Below are positions 8,674 through 16,016 of a stretch of DNA of 64,000 bases, one piece after another. A program made the position numbers and the translations under genes. Location of the stretch: the NCBI RefSeq assembly GCF_024171695.1, contig NZ_JAMTCF010000001.1:239061-303060 (forward strand), written 5' to 3'. The notes beneath the pieces are model-generated. The model was not told the DNA's origin. It ran no database searches and saw only the letters and a list, made by a program, of their open reading frames with translations. Within the stretch, counting starts at the first letter, position 1; each line of letters starts with the position of its first letter. Origin of the DNA: Actinosynnema pretiosum (GTDB taxonomy: Bacteria > Actinomycetota > Actinomycetes > Mycobacteriales > Pseudonocardiaceae).

Positions 8674-9726
8674 TCAGCCTTCCGACAGGCGGAGGCCGTC
8701 GCCGTCGGGCACGCACATCGCGGTTCTGCGGGTGGTGGGTGCGAACTCCGCCACGCAGGCGGCCATGTGGGTGTAGGCCTCCGCGGTGGGGTGGAAGGAC
8801 TGCTGGGCTGCTCGTAGGACCGCGTCCTCGGCGCCTTCGGTCAGCTCGCGGAGTGCTTCCGGTTCCACGGTGAGCCTGCGCTGCCACTCGCCGGTCGGGT
8901 CGTCGCCCCGGCTGCACGCCTCGCGGCCTTCGGTTGCCCTGGAGAGGTCCAGGAAGCGGGTTCCCGTGCGTTCGGCTGCGCCTCTCAGGGCTTCGGACAG
9001 CTGGGGGACCGCCTCCAGCCTGCCGTAGGCGGCGTCCTCGGGTTTGATCGGGCAGCCCTGGGCGACGCTGCGGAAGCGGTCGATCTTCTCGGTCACCGGG
9101 GAGGCGTAGGACAGGAGGATCAGGGTGTAGTCGGTCGGGGTGTAGCCGGCTTCCGACATCGCGGTTCGGATGTCGTTCAGCGCGGTTTCGACCTTGGGGG
9201 ACATCGCGCGGAGGCGGGCGGGCCAGGACTCGCGGAGGGGGTCGCGGCAGCCCTTGCCGAAGGGGTTGAGCCAGGCCAGGACGCAGGAGACCACGGTTTT
9301 CGCGAACTCCGGGTCGTCGTTCGCGCCCACTTGGACGAGGACGGTGGTCACCCGGTGGGTGCGGGCCAGGTCGGTGAGCCTGCGGGACTGGGAGGACTCG
9401 GTGTTGTGGGTGGTGTCGGAGGAGGAGACGTTCGTCGAGTCCGCGCCTGAGCAGGCCAGGTTGAACGAGTGGGTGGCCAGGGCGGTGTGGTGGACCAGGG
9501 CGTGCGGTGAGCGGTGGCACCAGTTGCCGTTCTGGCCGTTGGTGTCGGGGGTGTGGTCGCCTGCTCCCTCGCCTGCCATGGCGCTGTCGCCCAGGGAGAC
9601 CACTGCGGTTTCTCGGGTGTCGAGGAGGGTGGGGGTGGTGGAGGTGGTCAGGTAGGCGGTCAGGAGGGCGGTCAGCAGGAGGAGGGTCGCGGCTGCGGCT
9701 GACAGGGTGAGGGTTTTGCGGGTCAC
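8674..9726 (-). CDS. Secreted SGNH/GDSL hydrolase (lipase/esterase-like)
   Basis: A 350-residue protein with a basic start and a long hydrophobic Leu/Ala segment (residues about 6-27) acting as signal peptide or membrane anchor. There is no lipobox Cys. Block I reads SLGDSAMAGEG with nucleophile Ser48, block III VQVGANDD with Asn137, and block V QSFHPTAEAY with His312. The usual Asp three residues before the His is Gln309, as in extracellular SGNH enzymes that work with a Ser-His dyad. Six or more Cys residues suggest disulphides outside the cell. The start is GTG 9726. The gene converges on the EspG-like gene and diverges from the histidine kinase. The substrate is unknown; esterase or lipase activity is inferred. 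Confidence 0.8.
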   Translation of the reverse strand: MTRKTLTLSAAAATLLLLTALLTAYLTTSTTPTLLDTRETAVVSLGDSAMAGEGAGDHTPDTNGQNGNWCHRSPHALVHHTALATHSFNLACSGADSTNVSSSDTTHNTESSQSRRLTDLARTHRVTTVLVQVGANDDPEFAKTVVSCVLAWLNPFGKGCRDPLRESWPARLRAMSPKVETALNDIRTAMSEAGYTPTDYTLILLSYASPVTEKIDRFRSVAQGCPIKPEDAAYGRLEAVPQLSEALRGAAERTGTRFLDLSRATEGREACSRGDDPTGEWQRRLTVEPEALRELTEGAEDAVLRAAQQSFHPTAEAYTHMAACVAEFAPTTRRTAMCVPDGDGLRLSEG

Positions 9727-9881
9727 GGCGCCCCCAGGGGGTGGTGGTCCTGGGTGATGATCCCGGCGGTGGGTGGAGTGGCCAAGCCCCTGTGCCCCTA
9801 GGCAGGTTCAGGGGTCCCCCCTGAAACGGACAGCAGCCCTTCCGGGGGACTCCGGACGGTGCTCGGGTCGCTACGCTTGGC
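9727..9881. promoter_or_regulatory. Divergent promoter region with inverted repeat TTCAGGGG-N3-CCCCTGAA
   Basis: The region lies between the SGNH hydrolase and the sensor kinase. It contains a perfect 8-bp inverted repeat with a 3-bp spacer at 9807-9825, placed as an operator would be. TACGCT at 9872-9877, just before the GTG at 9882, could be a -10 box for a leaderless kinase transcript, although the spacing to the start is short. Confidence 0.4.
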
Positions 9882-11222
9882 GTGTTGACCCCTTCGGCGG
9901 ACGGCGGAGCGCTGGTTCGGATGGACAGCCCCTGGGACAGCCCGTGGAGTGAGCAGCCCCGCCTGGCGTCGCGCGCCACGGTGCAGGGGCTGCTGCTCGT
10001 GGCCAGCGCGTTCGCCTCGCTGGTCGTGGTGATCCTGACGGTGCTGTCGGTCGCGTTCCTGGTGCTGGGCGTGGGTGTGCTGCTGGTGCCGGTCTCGGTG
10101 ACCGCGCTGCGGTGGACCGCCAACCAGAGCAGGCGGCTCGCCAGCGCGGCCGGGGTGGAGATCGTTCGGCCCTACCTGCCTCGGCCTGAGCCGCCCGAGG
10201 GCGTGCTGGACGTGGTGCACCGAACGTACTGGCTGCTCCGGGACCCGGCCACCTGGCGGGACCTCGGGTGGGCGGTCGGGAACACGTTCCTGGGGTTCCT
10301 GGCCGGGTTGTTCCCGGTCACGACGCTCGCGTACGCGGTGCAGTGCACGGTGGTGACGGGGGCCGCGTGGGCGTTCTTCGGGGAGGCCGGGGAGCGGTTC
10401 CTGGAGATCTTCATGCCGTTCGGGGGGACGGCGGGGCTCGCGCTGTCGATGACCATCGGGGGCGTGTCGCTGGCCACGTGGCTGTTCGGGTCGCACTGGG
10501 TGGTGCGGGGGCACGCGCTGCTGACGAACGCGCTGCTGTCGCCGACCCGGCGGGCGCTGCTGGCGGACCGGGTGCAGGAGTTGTCGGAGACCCGGACCGA
10601 GATCATCGACGTGCAGGCGGCGGAGCTGCGGCGGATCGAGCGGGACCTGCACGACGGGGCGCAGGCGCGGCTGGTGGCGATCGGGATGAAGCTGGGGGCG
10701 GCGGACCGGTACCTGGAGTCCGATGTGGACGCGGTGCGGACGTTGCTGCTGGAGGCGCGCGAGGCTTCGGTGAAGGCGTTGGAGGAGTTGCGGAACCTGG
10801 TCAGGGGCATCCACCCGCCGCTGTTGTCGGAGCGGGGGTTGGCGGCGGCGATCGAGGCTCTGGCGCTGGAGAGCCCGTTGGACGTTGAGCTGGCGGTGGA
10901 TCTGCCGAGGCGGTTGTACGCGCCGTTGGAATCGGCGGCGTACTTCGCGGTGTCGGAGCTGTTGACCAACGCGGCCAAGCACTCGGACGCGCGGCACGTG
11001 GGGATCGTGGCCCGGTTGACCGAGGAGAAGTTGATCATCTCGGTGAGCGATGACGGGTGCGGTGGGGCGAGCGTGAACGGGGGCACCGGGCTGCGGGGGA
11101 TCGCACGCCGGTGCGCGTCGTTCGACGGTAGCCTTGATGTTCGGAGTCCGGTCGGGGGACCAACTGTCGCGATCTTGGAGCTGCCGTGCGCGTCGTCCTC
11201 GCCGAGGACCTCTACCTACTGA
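9882..11222 (+). CDS. Sensor histidine kinase, NarL/DesK type
   Basis: A 446-residue membrane kinase. Two hydrophobic hairpins (about 33-75 and 130-205) surround a sensor region like those annotated as putative actinobacterial sensor domains. A HisKA_3 dimerisation domain follows, with phospho-acceptor His257 in ERDLHDGAQARLV, and then a HATPase_c domain with SELLTNAAKHS (Asn363), DDGCGGA and GTGLRGIARR. The reading frame overlaps the response regulator by 37 bp, indicating one translationally coupled operon. The start is uncertain: GTG 9882 lies next to a possible -10 and may be leaderless, while ATG 9921 (MDSPWDSPW) is an alternative. The signal sensed is unknown. The partner is the next gene. 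Confidence 0.85.
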   Translation: MLTPSADGGALVRMDSPWDSPWSEQPRLASRATVQGLLLVASAFASLVVVILTVLSVAFLVLGVGVLLVPVSVTALRWTANQSRRLASAAGVEIVRPYLPRPEPPEGVLDVVHRTYWLLRDPATWRDLGWAVGNTFLGFLAGLFPVTTLAYAVQCTVVTGAAWAFFGEAGERFLEIFMPFGGTAGLALSMTIGGVSLATWLFGSHWVVRGHALLTNALLSPTRRALLADRVQELSETRTEIIDVQAAELRRIERDLHDGAQARLVAIGMKLGAADRYLESDVDAVRTLLLEAREASVKALEELRNLVRGIHPPLLSERGLAAAIEALALESPLDVELAVDLPRRLYAPLESAAYFAVSELLTNAAKHSDARHVGIVARLTEEKLIISVSDDGCGGASVNGGTGLRGIARRCASFDGSLDVRSPVGGPTVAILELPCASSSPRTSTY

Positions 11223-11866
11223 GGCAAGGTCTGGTCCAACTGCTGGAGTCCCACGGGTTCGAGGTGGTGGCGGCGGTGGACAACGGGCCGGAGTTGTTGG
11301 CTGTGCTGGTGAAGGAGCGGCCGGACGTGGCGGTGGTGGATGTGCGGTTGCCGCCTACGTTTACCGATGAGGGTATCCAGGCCGCGTTGGAGGCTCGGAG
11401 GCAGGTTCCTGGGCTTCCGGTGCTGGTGTTGTCGCAGCACGTGGAGAGCTTGTACGCGCGGGAGTTGTTGGCGGACGGGGCTGGGGGGATCGGGTACCTG
11501 TTGAAGGACCGGGTGTTCAACAGCGATCAGTTCGTGGACGCGGTTCGGCGGGTTGCCGACGGTGGGACTTCGATGGATCCGCAGGTGATCTCGCGGTTGT
11601 TGGCGGGGAACGCTCGGCGTGGGCCGATGGCGATGTTGACGCAGCGGGAGCGGGAAGTGCTGGCGTTGATGGCCGAGGGGTTCTCGAACGCGGCGGTCGG
11701 GCAGCAGTTGGTGATCAGCCAGGGGGCTGTTGCGAAGCATACGACGAGCATTTTCACGAAGTTGGGGTTGAACCAGTCTGATGATCACAATCGGCGGGTT
11801 CGGGCGGTTTTGGCTTATTTGAACGATAAGAACCCCAGCCCGAGTGGGGAGCAGCCTCGGAGGTAG
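11186..11866 (+). CDS. NarL/LuxR-family response regulator
   Basis: A 226-residue two-domain regulator. The N-terminal receiver has acidic E7-D8, phospho-acceptor Asp52 in VVDVRLPP, and the conserved Lys near GYLLKDRV. The C-terminal LuxR-type HTH (about 150-205) reads LTQREREVLALMAEGFSNAAVGQQLVISQGAVAKHTTSIFTKLGL. The GTG start at 11186 lies inside the end of the kinase gene. It is the cognate regulator of that kinase. It may bind the inverted repeat at 9807-9825 and so control its own operon and the SGNH hydrolase; this is inferred from position. Confidence 0.9.
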   Translation: MRVVLAEDLYLLRQGLVQLLESHGFEVVAAVDNGPELLAVLVKERPDVAVVDVRLPPTFTDEGIQAALEARRQVPGLPVLVLSQHVESLYARELLADGAGGIGYLLKDRVFNSDQFVDAVRRVADGGTSMDPQVISRLLAGNARRGPMAMLTQREREVLALMAEGFSNAAVGQQLVISQGAVAKHTTSIFTKLGLNQSDDHNRRVRAVLAYLNDKNPSPSGEQPRR

Positions 11867-12330
11867 GGGGGTGCGGTGGGTTTTGGGAGGTTGGGGGAAG
11901 GTCAAGGTCAAGAGCTGAAGGGCTCGCCTCGCCGGCGGGGCAGACCTCCAAAAAAGAGGGGGACGAGCTCTGCCGGCCGGTGGCGCTTTCGGGGGTGGTG
12001 CTGTTTACCACTGCGGTGGGTGGGGTCCCTCTTCTCCGTTTGGCCTCCTTTCAGGCAAGCACACTCGTCAAGACGCCGTATGACACCCCGGTCTTCCGGG
12101 CAGTGCGGCGGCATCTTGACGAGCGCGCTCGGGCTGCGCCAGGCCAAACGGAGAAGAGGGACGCGGGATGGGGCGGCTGCGGGCTCGCTGCGCTCGCCCC
12201 GCAGCCCGCGACGCGGTTTGGCTTGCAGCTTGTGCGGTGACGTGGGTTGTGGGTTGTGGGGTGTGGCATGGGTGGGACCCGGAGCCAGGGGGAGAGGCTC
12301 CGGGTCCCTTGGGGGTGTGGAGAGTGGTCT
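11867..12330. other. Non-coding region with long inverted repeat
   Basis: About 460 bp between the convergent response regulator and ABC permease genes. The several short open frames seem to be by-products of an imperfect hairpin sequence (see 12026-12161) and GC bias, and none has a proper ribosome site. No protein gene is supported. Confidence 0.5.
12026..12161. repeat. Long imperfect inverted repeat (possible mobile or structured element)
   Basis: Outer arms 12026-12046 and 12141-12161 are perfect 21-bp reverse complements (TCCCTCTTCTCCGTTTGGCCT type). Inner arms 12062-12078 and 12109-12125 match at 15 of 17 positions. The two intervening segments are each 15 nt, so the whole folds symmetrically. 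The 30-bp centre contains a small CCCGG/CCGGG stem. It may be a miniature repeat element, a structured RNA or a strong terminator. Confidence 0.6.
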
Positions 12331-14898
12331 TTAGTCGGCGGCCTTCGCTGCTTCCGCCGGGGGGATGCGGAGGAGTTTGCGGGCCGGCAGCAGGGTTGCG
12401 CCCAGGGTTAGGGCGAAGGCGCCTACTGCCACGCCCAGGAAGATGAGGATTGAGCCTGAGGGGAACGGGCTTTCCAGGACCACGATGCTGAACGGCATCA
12501 GGGTGGCGATGGAGGCCACCGTGCCCAGGATGATGCCGATGGTGGCGATCACCGAGGCTTCGATGCCGAGCATCCACATGACCTGGCGCGGGGTTGAGCC
12601 GATCAGGCGTTGGACGCCCAGTTCTCGCTTGCGGGACGCCGTTGCGGTCACCAGGGTGTTCGCCACGGAGATCAGGGCGTAGCCGCTGACCAGGCCCACC
12701 AGGAGGTAGTTGACCCAGGTCTGGGTCTTGCTGCCCTCCGCCGGGGTGATGATGGTGTCTCGGTCGCCCACCACGGCGCCGGGGACGTTGGCCACCTTTT
12801 CGGTCAGTGCCGTTGCCAGGGCATCGGTTCCGGTGCCGTCCTTCGCGGCCACCAGGATTTGGCGGATCATGCCGGTGGTGCTGTGCTTCGCGGCCAGGGT
12901 TGCCGGGACGACGATGCTCTCGTAGCCGCTCTTCGCCTCGTACAGGGCGACGATGGTGACCTCGGCGGGTTCGCGGTCGCCCATGCGGAGGGTGACCTTG
13001 TCTCCGATGCCCACGTTCATGTCCGCCGCCTGCTCGACGGGGAGGACCGCGGTGTCGCCGGTCAGCTTGGCCAGGTCGCCTTCCACCGGGGTGATCCCGG
13101 TGATCAGGGACGCGTTCTGGGCGTCCACGCCCTGGATGGGCCAGGGGCTCTCCACGTGGGAGCCGTCGTAGGGCTTGTCGATCCAGCCCGCGCTGGTGGT
13201 GTAGTGGGAGGCCGCTTCGACGCCTTCGACCTGGCGGACCTGGTCGACCACGCTCGGGTCGAAGCCGCCGGTGGTGGAGGAGACGACCGCGTCGGCGCGG
13301 AGGTCCTCCGCGTACCACTTGACGGCTGCCGCTTCCTGGGTGGTGGAGGTGTAGAAGTTCGCCAGGGCGATGCCCACCGCGAGCATCACGGGGGTGACGG
13401 CGGCGGCCATGCGGATCGAGCGGAGCTTCATGTTGTTGTTCGCCAGGTAGCCCTCGATGCCGGTGAAGGCCCTGACCGGGATGGACAGGAGCTTGCCGAG
13501 GACCTTGGTGAGGCCGGGGCTGATCAGGGCCAGGGCCAGTGCCCAGGCCATGACCGCGGGGCCTGCGGTGGCGGAGGCGACCGGGCCGGTCATGACGGTG
13601 CCGGTGACGATGAACAGGGCGATGCCCATCGCGAAGAAGATCACCGCGAAGAAGACCCTGGGGAAGGTGACCCACTTGCGCTGCACGGCCGCTTCCGCGA
13701 GGGCCTCGGCCGGGTTGACCTTGGACGCGCGGGAGCTGGTGATGCGGGCTGCCACCAGGGCGGTGACCAGTGCCACCAGGGGGCCGATGAGGTAGGCGAG
13801 GAAGCCCTGGTGGTGTTCGACGACGGGCGAGATGACGCCCGCGTCGGAGACCAGGGAGAACAGGAGCGGGCCGATGAGCCAGCCGGGGACGCAGCCGAGG
13901 AGGGCGGCGACGGTGGAGATGAAGAACGCCTCGCCGACGATCATGCGGCGGACCTGCTTGGGGGTGGCGCCGATCGCCCTGAGGGTCGCCACCTCGCGCT
14001 GGCGCTGCTGGATGGACAGGCTCAGGGTTCCGCTGACCACGAACATGGCGATGAAGACCGCCATGCCGCCGAAGACGCCGGCGAGGGGGATCAGCTGGGC
14101 TCGGCCGCCTACGGCTTCCGGATGTTCCGCGACGCCTCGGTCGCGGTCGGCGAGGACGATGTAGGGCTGGCCCGCCAGCTTGTCCTCGACGGTCTCCAGG
14201 ACGGTGTCGACGTCGGCGCCGGGCTTGAGGAACAGGCCGTAGGCGCTGATGTCGCCGCCGTGCAGGCCCAGGGAGGAGATGGCGTCGGAGGAGAAGAACA
14301 GCAGGGACTGGGGGTCCTCGCGGGCGGGCGAGGTCAGGCCGGAGACGGTGAAGGTGCTCGGCTTGCCCTTGATGAGGACGTCCACCTGGTCGCCGACCTT
14401 GACGCCCGCCAGTTGGGCGGTCGCGGTGTCCAGGGCGACGTCGCGGTCGTCGGTGGGCTCGGCGCCGTCGGTGATGCGGTACGGGGCCAGCTCGGCGGAG
14501 GCCCAGTCGTGGCCGAGGGACTGGGCGCCGACCTGGACGGGCTTGCCGTCGCGGACGACGGTGGCGGCGATGTTGGTCTCGCCCACGACGCGCTCGACGC
14601 CGGTGACGGACTCCAGCTCACCGGCCAGGTCCTCGGGCAGCCACTGGCGCTCGGCCAGCGCGACGGTCTTCATGTTCTTGAGGTCGTTCGGGTCCTCGTT
14701 GGGCACGAGGTAGGCCTGCCTGCCGCTGACCACGACGGGCGCGGCGGCGGTGCGCTCCGCCGGGACGGCGATGCGGATGGCGGTCTCCATCAGGCCCGCG
14801 CTGGCGATGACCAGGCCGGAGCCGAGCATGACCGCGATGAAGGTGGCGACGAACGCGCTCTTGCGGAAGCGCAGGGTGCGCAGGGCCAGACCCCACAT
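12331..14898 (-). CDS. ABC exporter permease, MacB/FtsX type (two FtsX domains)
   Basis: An 855-residue membrane protein with about ten hydrophobic segments. One follows the N-terminal MWGLALRTLRFRKSAF. A first cluster includes GVFGGMAVFIAMFVVSG and two further segments with the FtsX pattern QRQREVATLRAIGATPKQVRRMIVGEA. A second cluster near the C-terminus carries RKRELGVQRLIGSTPRQVMWMLGIEA. Two large extracytoplasmic domains (about 40-255 and 515-735) lie between. Tandem FtsX repeats are typical of long actinobacterial exporters of lipophilic compounds or peptides. The ATG shares one base with the stop of the ATPase gene upstream (14898), so the two are co-translated. Export of, or self-protection from, the cluster's macrolactam is plausible by position only. 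Confidence 0.85.
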   Translation of the reverse strand: MWGLALRTLRFRKSAFVATFIAVMLGSGLVIASAGLMETAIRIAVPAERTAAAPVVVSGRQAYLVPNEDPNDLKNMKTVALAERQWLPEDLAGELESVTGVERVVGETNIAATVVRDGKPVQVGAQSLGHDWASAELAPYRITDGAEPTDDRDVALDTATAQLAGVKVGDQVDVLIKGKPSTFTVSGLTSPAREDPQSLLFFSSDAISSLGLHGGDISAYGLFLKPGADVDTVLETVEDKLAGQPYIVLADRDRGVAEHPEAVGGRAQLIPLAGVFGGMAVFIAMFVVSGTLSLSIQQRQREVATLRAIGATPKQVRRMIVGEAFFISTVAALLGCVPGWLIGPLLFSLVSDAGVISPVVEHHQGFLAYLIGPLVALVTALVAARITSSRASKVNPAEALAEAAVQRKWVTFPRVFFAVIFFAMGIALFIVTGTVMTGPVASATAGPAVMAWALALALISPGLTKVLGKLLSIPVRAFTGIEGYLANNNMKLRSIRMAAAVTPVMLAVGIALANFYTSTTQEAAAVKWYAEDLRADAVVSSTTGGFDPSVVDQVRQVEGVEAASHYTTSAGWIDKPYDGSHVESPWPIQGVDAQNASLITGITPVEGDLAKLTGDTAVLPVEQAADMNVGIGDKVTLRMGDREPAEVTIVALYEAKSGYESIVVPATLAAKHSTTGMIRQILVAAKDGTGTDALATALTEKVANVPGAVVGDRDTIITPAEGSKTQTWVNYLLVGLVSGYALISVANTLVTATASRKRELGVQRLIGSTPRQVMWMLGIEASVIATIGIILGTVASIATLMPFSIVVLESPFPSGSILIFLGVAVGAFALTLGATLLPARKLLRIPPAEAAKAAD

Positions 14899-15737
14899 CA
14901 GTACTCACCCCTGGGACCGCGCTGGTTCGAGCTGGAGCTGAGGTCGAAGGAGCGGCGGGGCTGCTCGACGAGCGCGGTGAGGTGCGTCATCCGGTCGGCG
15001 ACGGCCTCGGGGGTGGGGTTGTGGATGTCGCTGATGACCTGGCCGTCGATGAGGAACACGACGTTGTCGGCGTGCGAGGCGGCGACCGGGTCGTGGGTGA
15101 CCATGATGATGGTCTGGCCGGTGACCATGACGGACTCGCGCAGCAGGTCCAGGACCTCCAGCGCGGTGCGGGTGTCGAGGGCGCCGGTGGGCTCGTCGGC
15201 GAACACGACGGGCGGCTCGGCCACCAGGGCGCGGGCGATCGCGACGCGCTGCTGCTGACCGCCGGACAGCTCGCTCGGCAGGTGGCCGCGGCGCTGGTCG
15301 AGGCCGACCCGGCGGATGACGTCGGCGACGCGGCCGTGGTCGATGCGGCGCCCGGCGAGCTTGAGCGGGAGCGTGATGTTCTGCTCCACGGTCAGCGCGG
15401 GCAGGAGGTTGAAGCTCTGGAAGATGAAGCCGACGCGCTCGCGGCGCAGCTCGGTCAGGGCGACCTCGTTCTTGCCGGTGAGGTCGACGCCGTCCAGGAT
15501 CACCGCGCCGGTGGTGGGGACGTCGAGACCGGCAGCGCACTGCAGCAGGGTGCTCTTGCCCGAGCCGGACGGGCCCATGACGGCGGTGAAGCTGCCGTAG
15601 CCGAACGAGATGTCGACCCCGCGCAACGCCTCGACGGCGTTCTCGCCCTTGCCGTAGGTCTTGCGGACGGAGTCCAGGCGCACGGCCGCCCTGGCGCTCC
15701 CGCCGCCCTGTGGTTCCCTGCGCCTGTTGCCGAACAT
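14898..15737 (-). CDS. ABC transporter ATP-binding protein (MacB/LolD type)
   Basis: A 279-residue ATPase with Walker A GPSGSGKST, Q-loop FIFQSFNLLP, signature LSGGQQQRVAIARAL, Walker B VVFADEPTGALD and switch His in MVTHDP. The LSGGQQQR signature and DEPTGALD are characteristic of the MacB/LolD/FtsE subfamily that partners FtsX-type permeases, and the next gene is such a permease. The ATG at 15737 (MFGNRRRE) was chosen because GGGAG lies about 8 nt upstream; an upstream in-frame start at 15791 lacks a clear ribosome site. A perfect 20-bp palindrome at 15853-15872 lies upstream and may regulate the pair. Confidence 0.9.
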   Translation of the reverse strand: MFGNRRREPQGGGSARAAVRLDSVRKTYGKGENAVEALRGVDISFGYGSFTAVMGPSGSGKSTLLQCAAGLDVPTTGAVILDGVDLTGKNEVALTELRRERVGFIFQSFNLLPALTVEQNITLPLKLAGRRIDHGRVADVIRRVGLDQRRGHLPSELSGGQQQRVAIARALVAEPPVVFADEPTGALDTRTALEVLDLLRESVMVTGQTIIMVTHDPVAASHADNVVFLIDGQVISDIHNPTPEAVADRMTHLTALVEQPRRSFDLSSSSNQRGPRGEY

Positions 15738-16016
15738 GGTCACTCTCCCAGCGCTCGTTTCTCTTCGATCCCGTTGTGGTGTTGCGGACAACGCTATTGG
15801 CGAGATCGTTTGTCTGCCATGGACTTAGCGGCCCGGTTGGGTGGGCCTAGGAGGGTGGGTCTAGACCCACCCCTTCGGGTGAAATCGCGGGATGACACCG
15901 TCGGGTGAACCTGCGGTTCGGGTGGTCGTGAGGGCGGCTCACGAGCCCGAGCTGCGGGCGGGGAACGGGGTGGGGCGGGGAACGGGTGGGGCGGGGAACG
16001 GGTGGGGCGGACCGCG
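15738..16016. promoter_or_regulatory. Upstream region of the ABC operon with palindrome and tandem repeats
   Basis: This lies between the LAL regulator stop and the ABC ATPase start, both on the minus strand. It holds a perfect palindrome at 15853-15872 (GGGTGGGTCT/AGACCCACCC). Three near-perfect 16-bp tandem copies of a GGGGCGGGGAACGGGT unit occupy about 15956-16003, with a partial fourth copy to about 16010. The palindrome could be an operator for the transporter or, as an 8-bp stem with a CTAG loop, a terminator of the regulator gene. Confidence 0.5.
15956..16010. repeat. 16-bp tandem repeat, about 3.4 copies
   Basis: Units at 15956-15971, 15972-15987 and 15988-16003 differ at one position (GGGCGGGGAACGGGGT in the first, GGGGCGGGGAACGGGT in the others). 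A partial fourth unit follows. They are non-coding and sit just beyond the LAL regulator stop codon. Confidence 0.75.

Noticed and set aside
11876-12334. Short open frames on both strands across the inverted repeat
   Set aside because: They follow the hairpin sequence and have no ribosome sites or conserved domains; the repeat itself is a better explanation.
12610-15258. An 882-codon plus-strand frame opposite the ABC genes
   Set aside because: Asp/Gly/Val-rich low-complexity shadow; the ABC ATPase and permease motifs are on the other strand.
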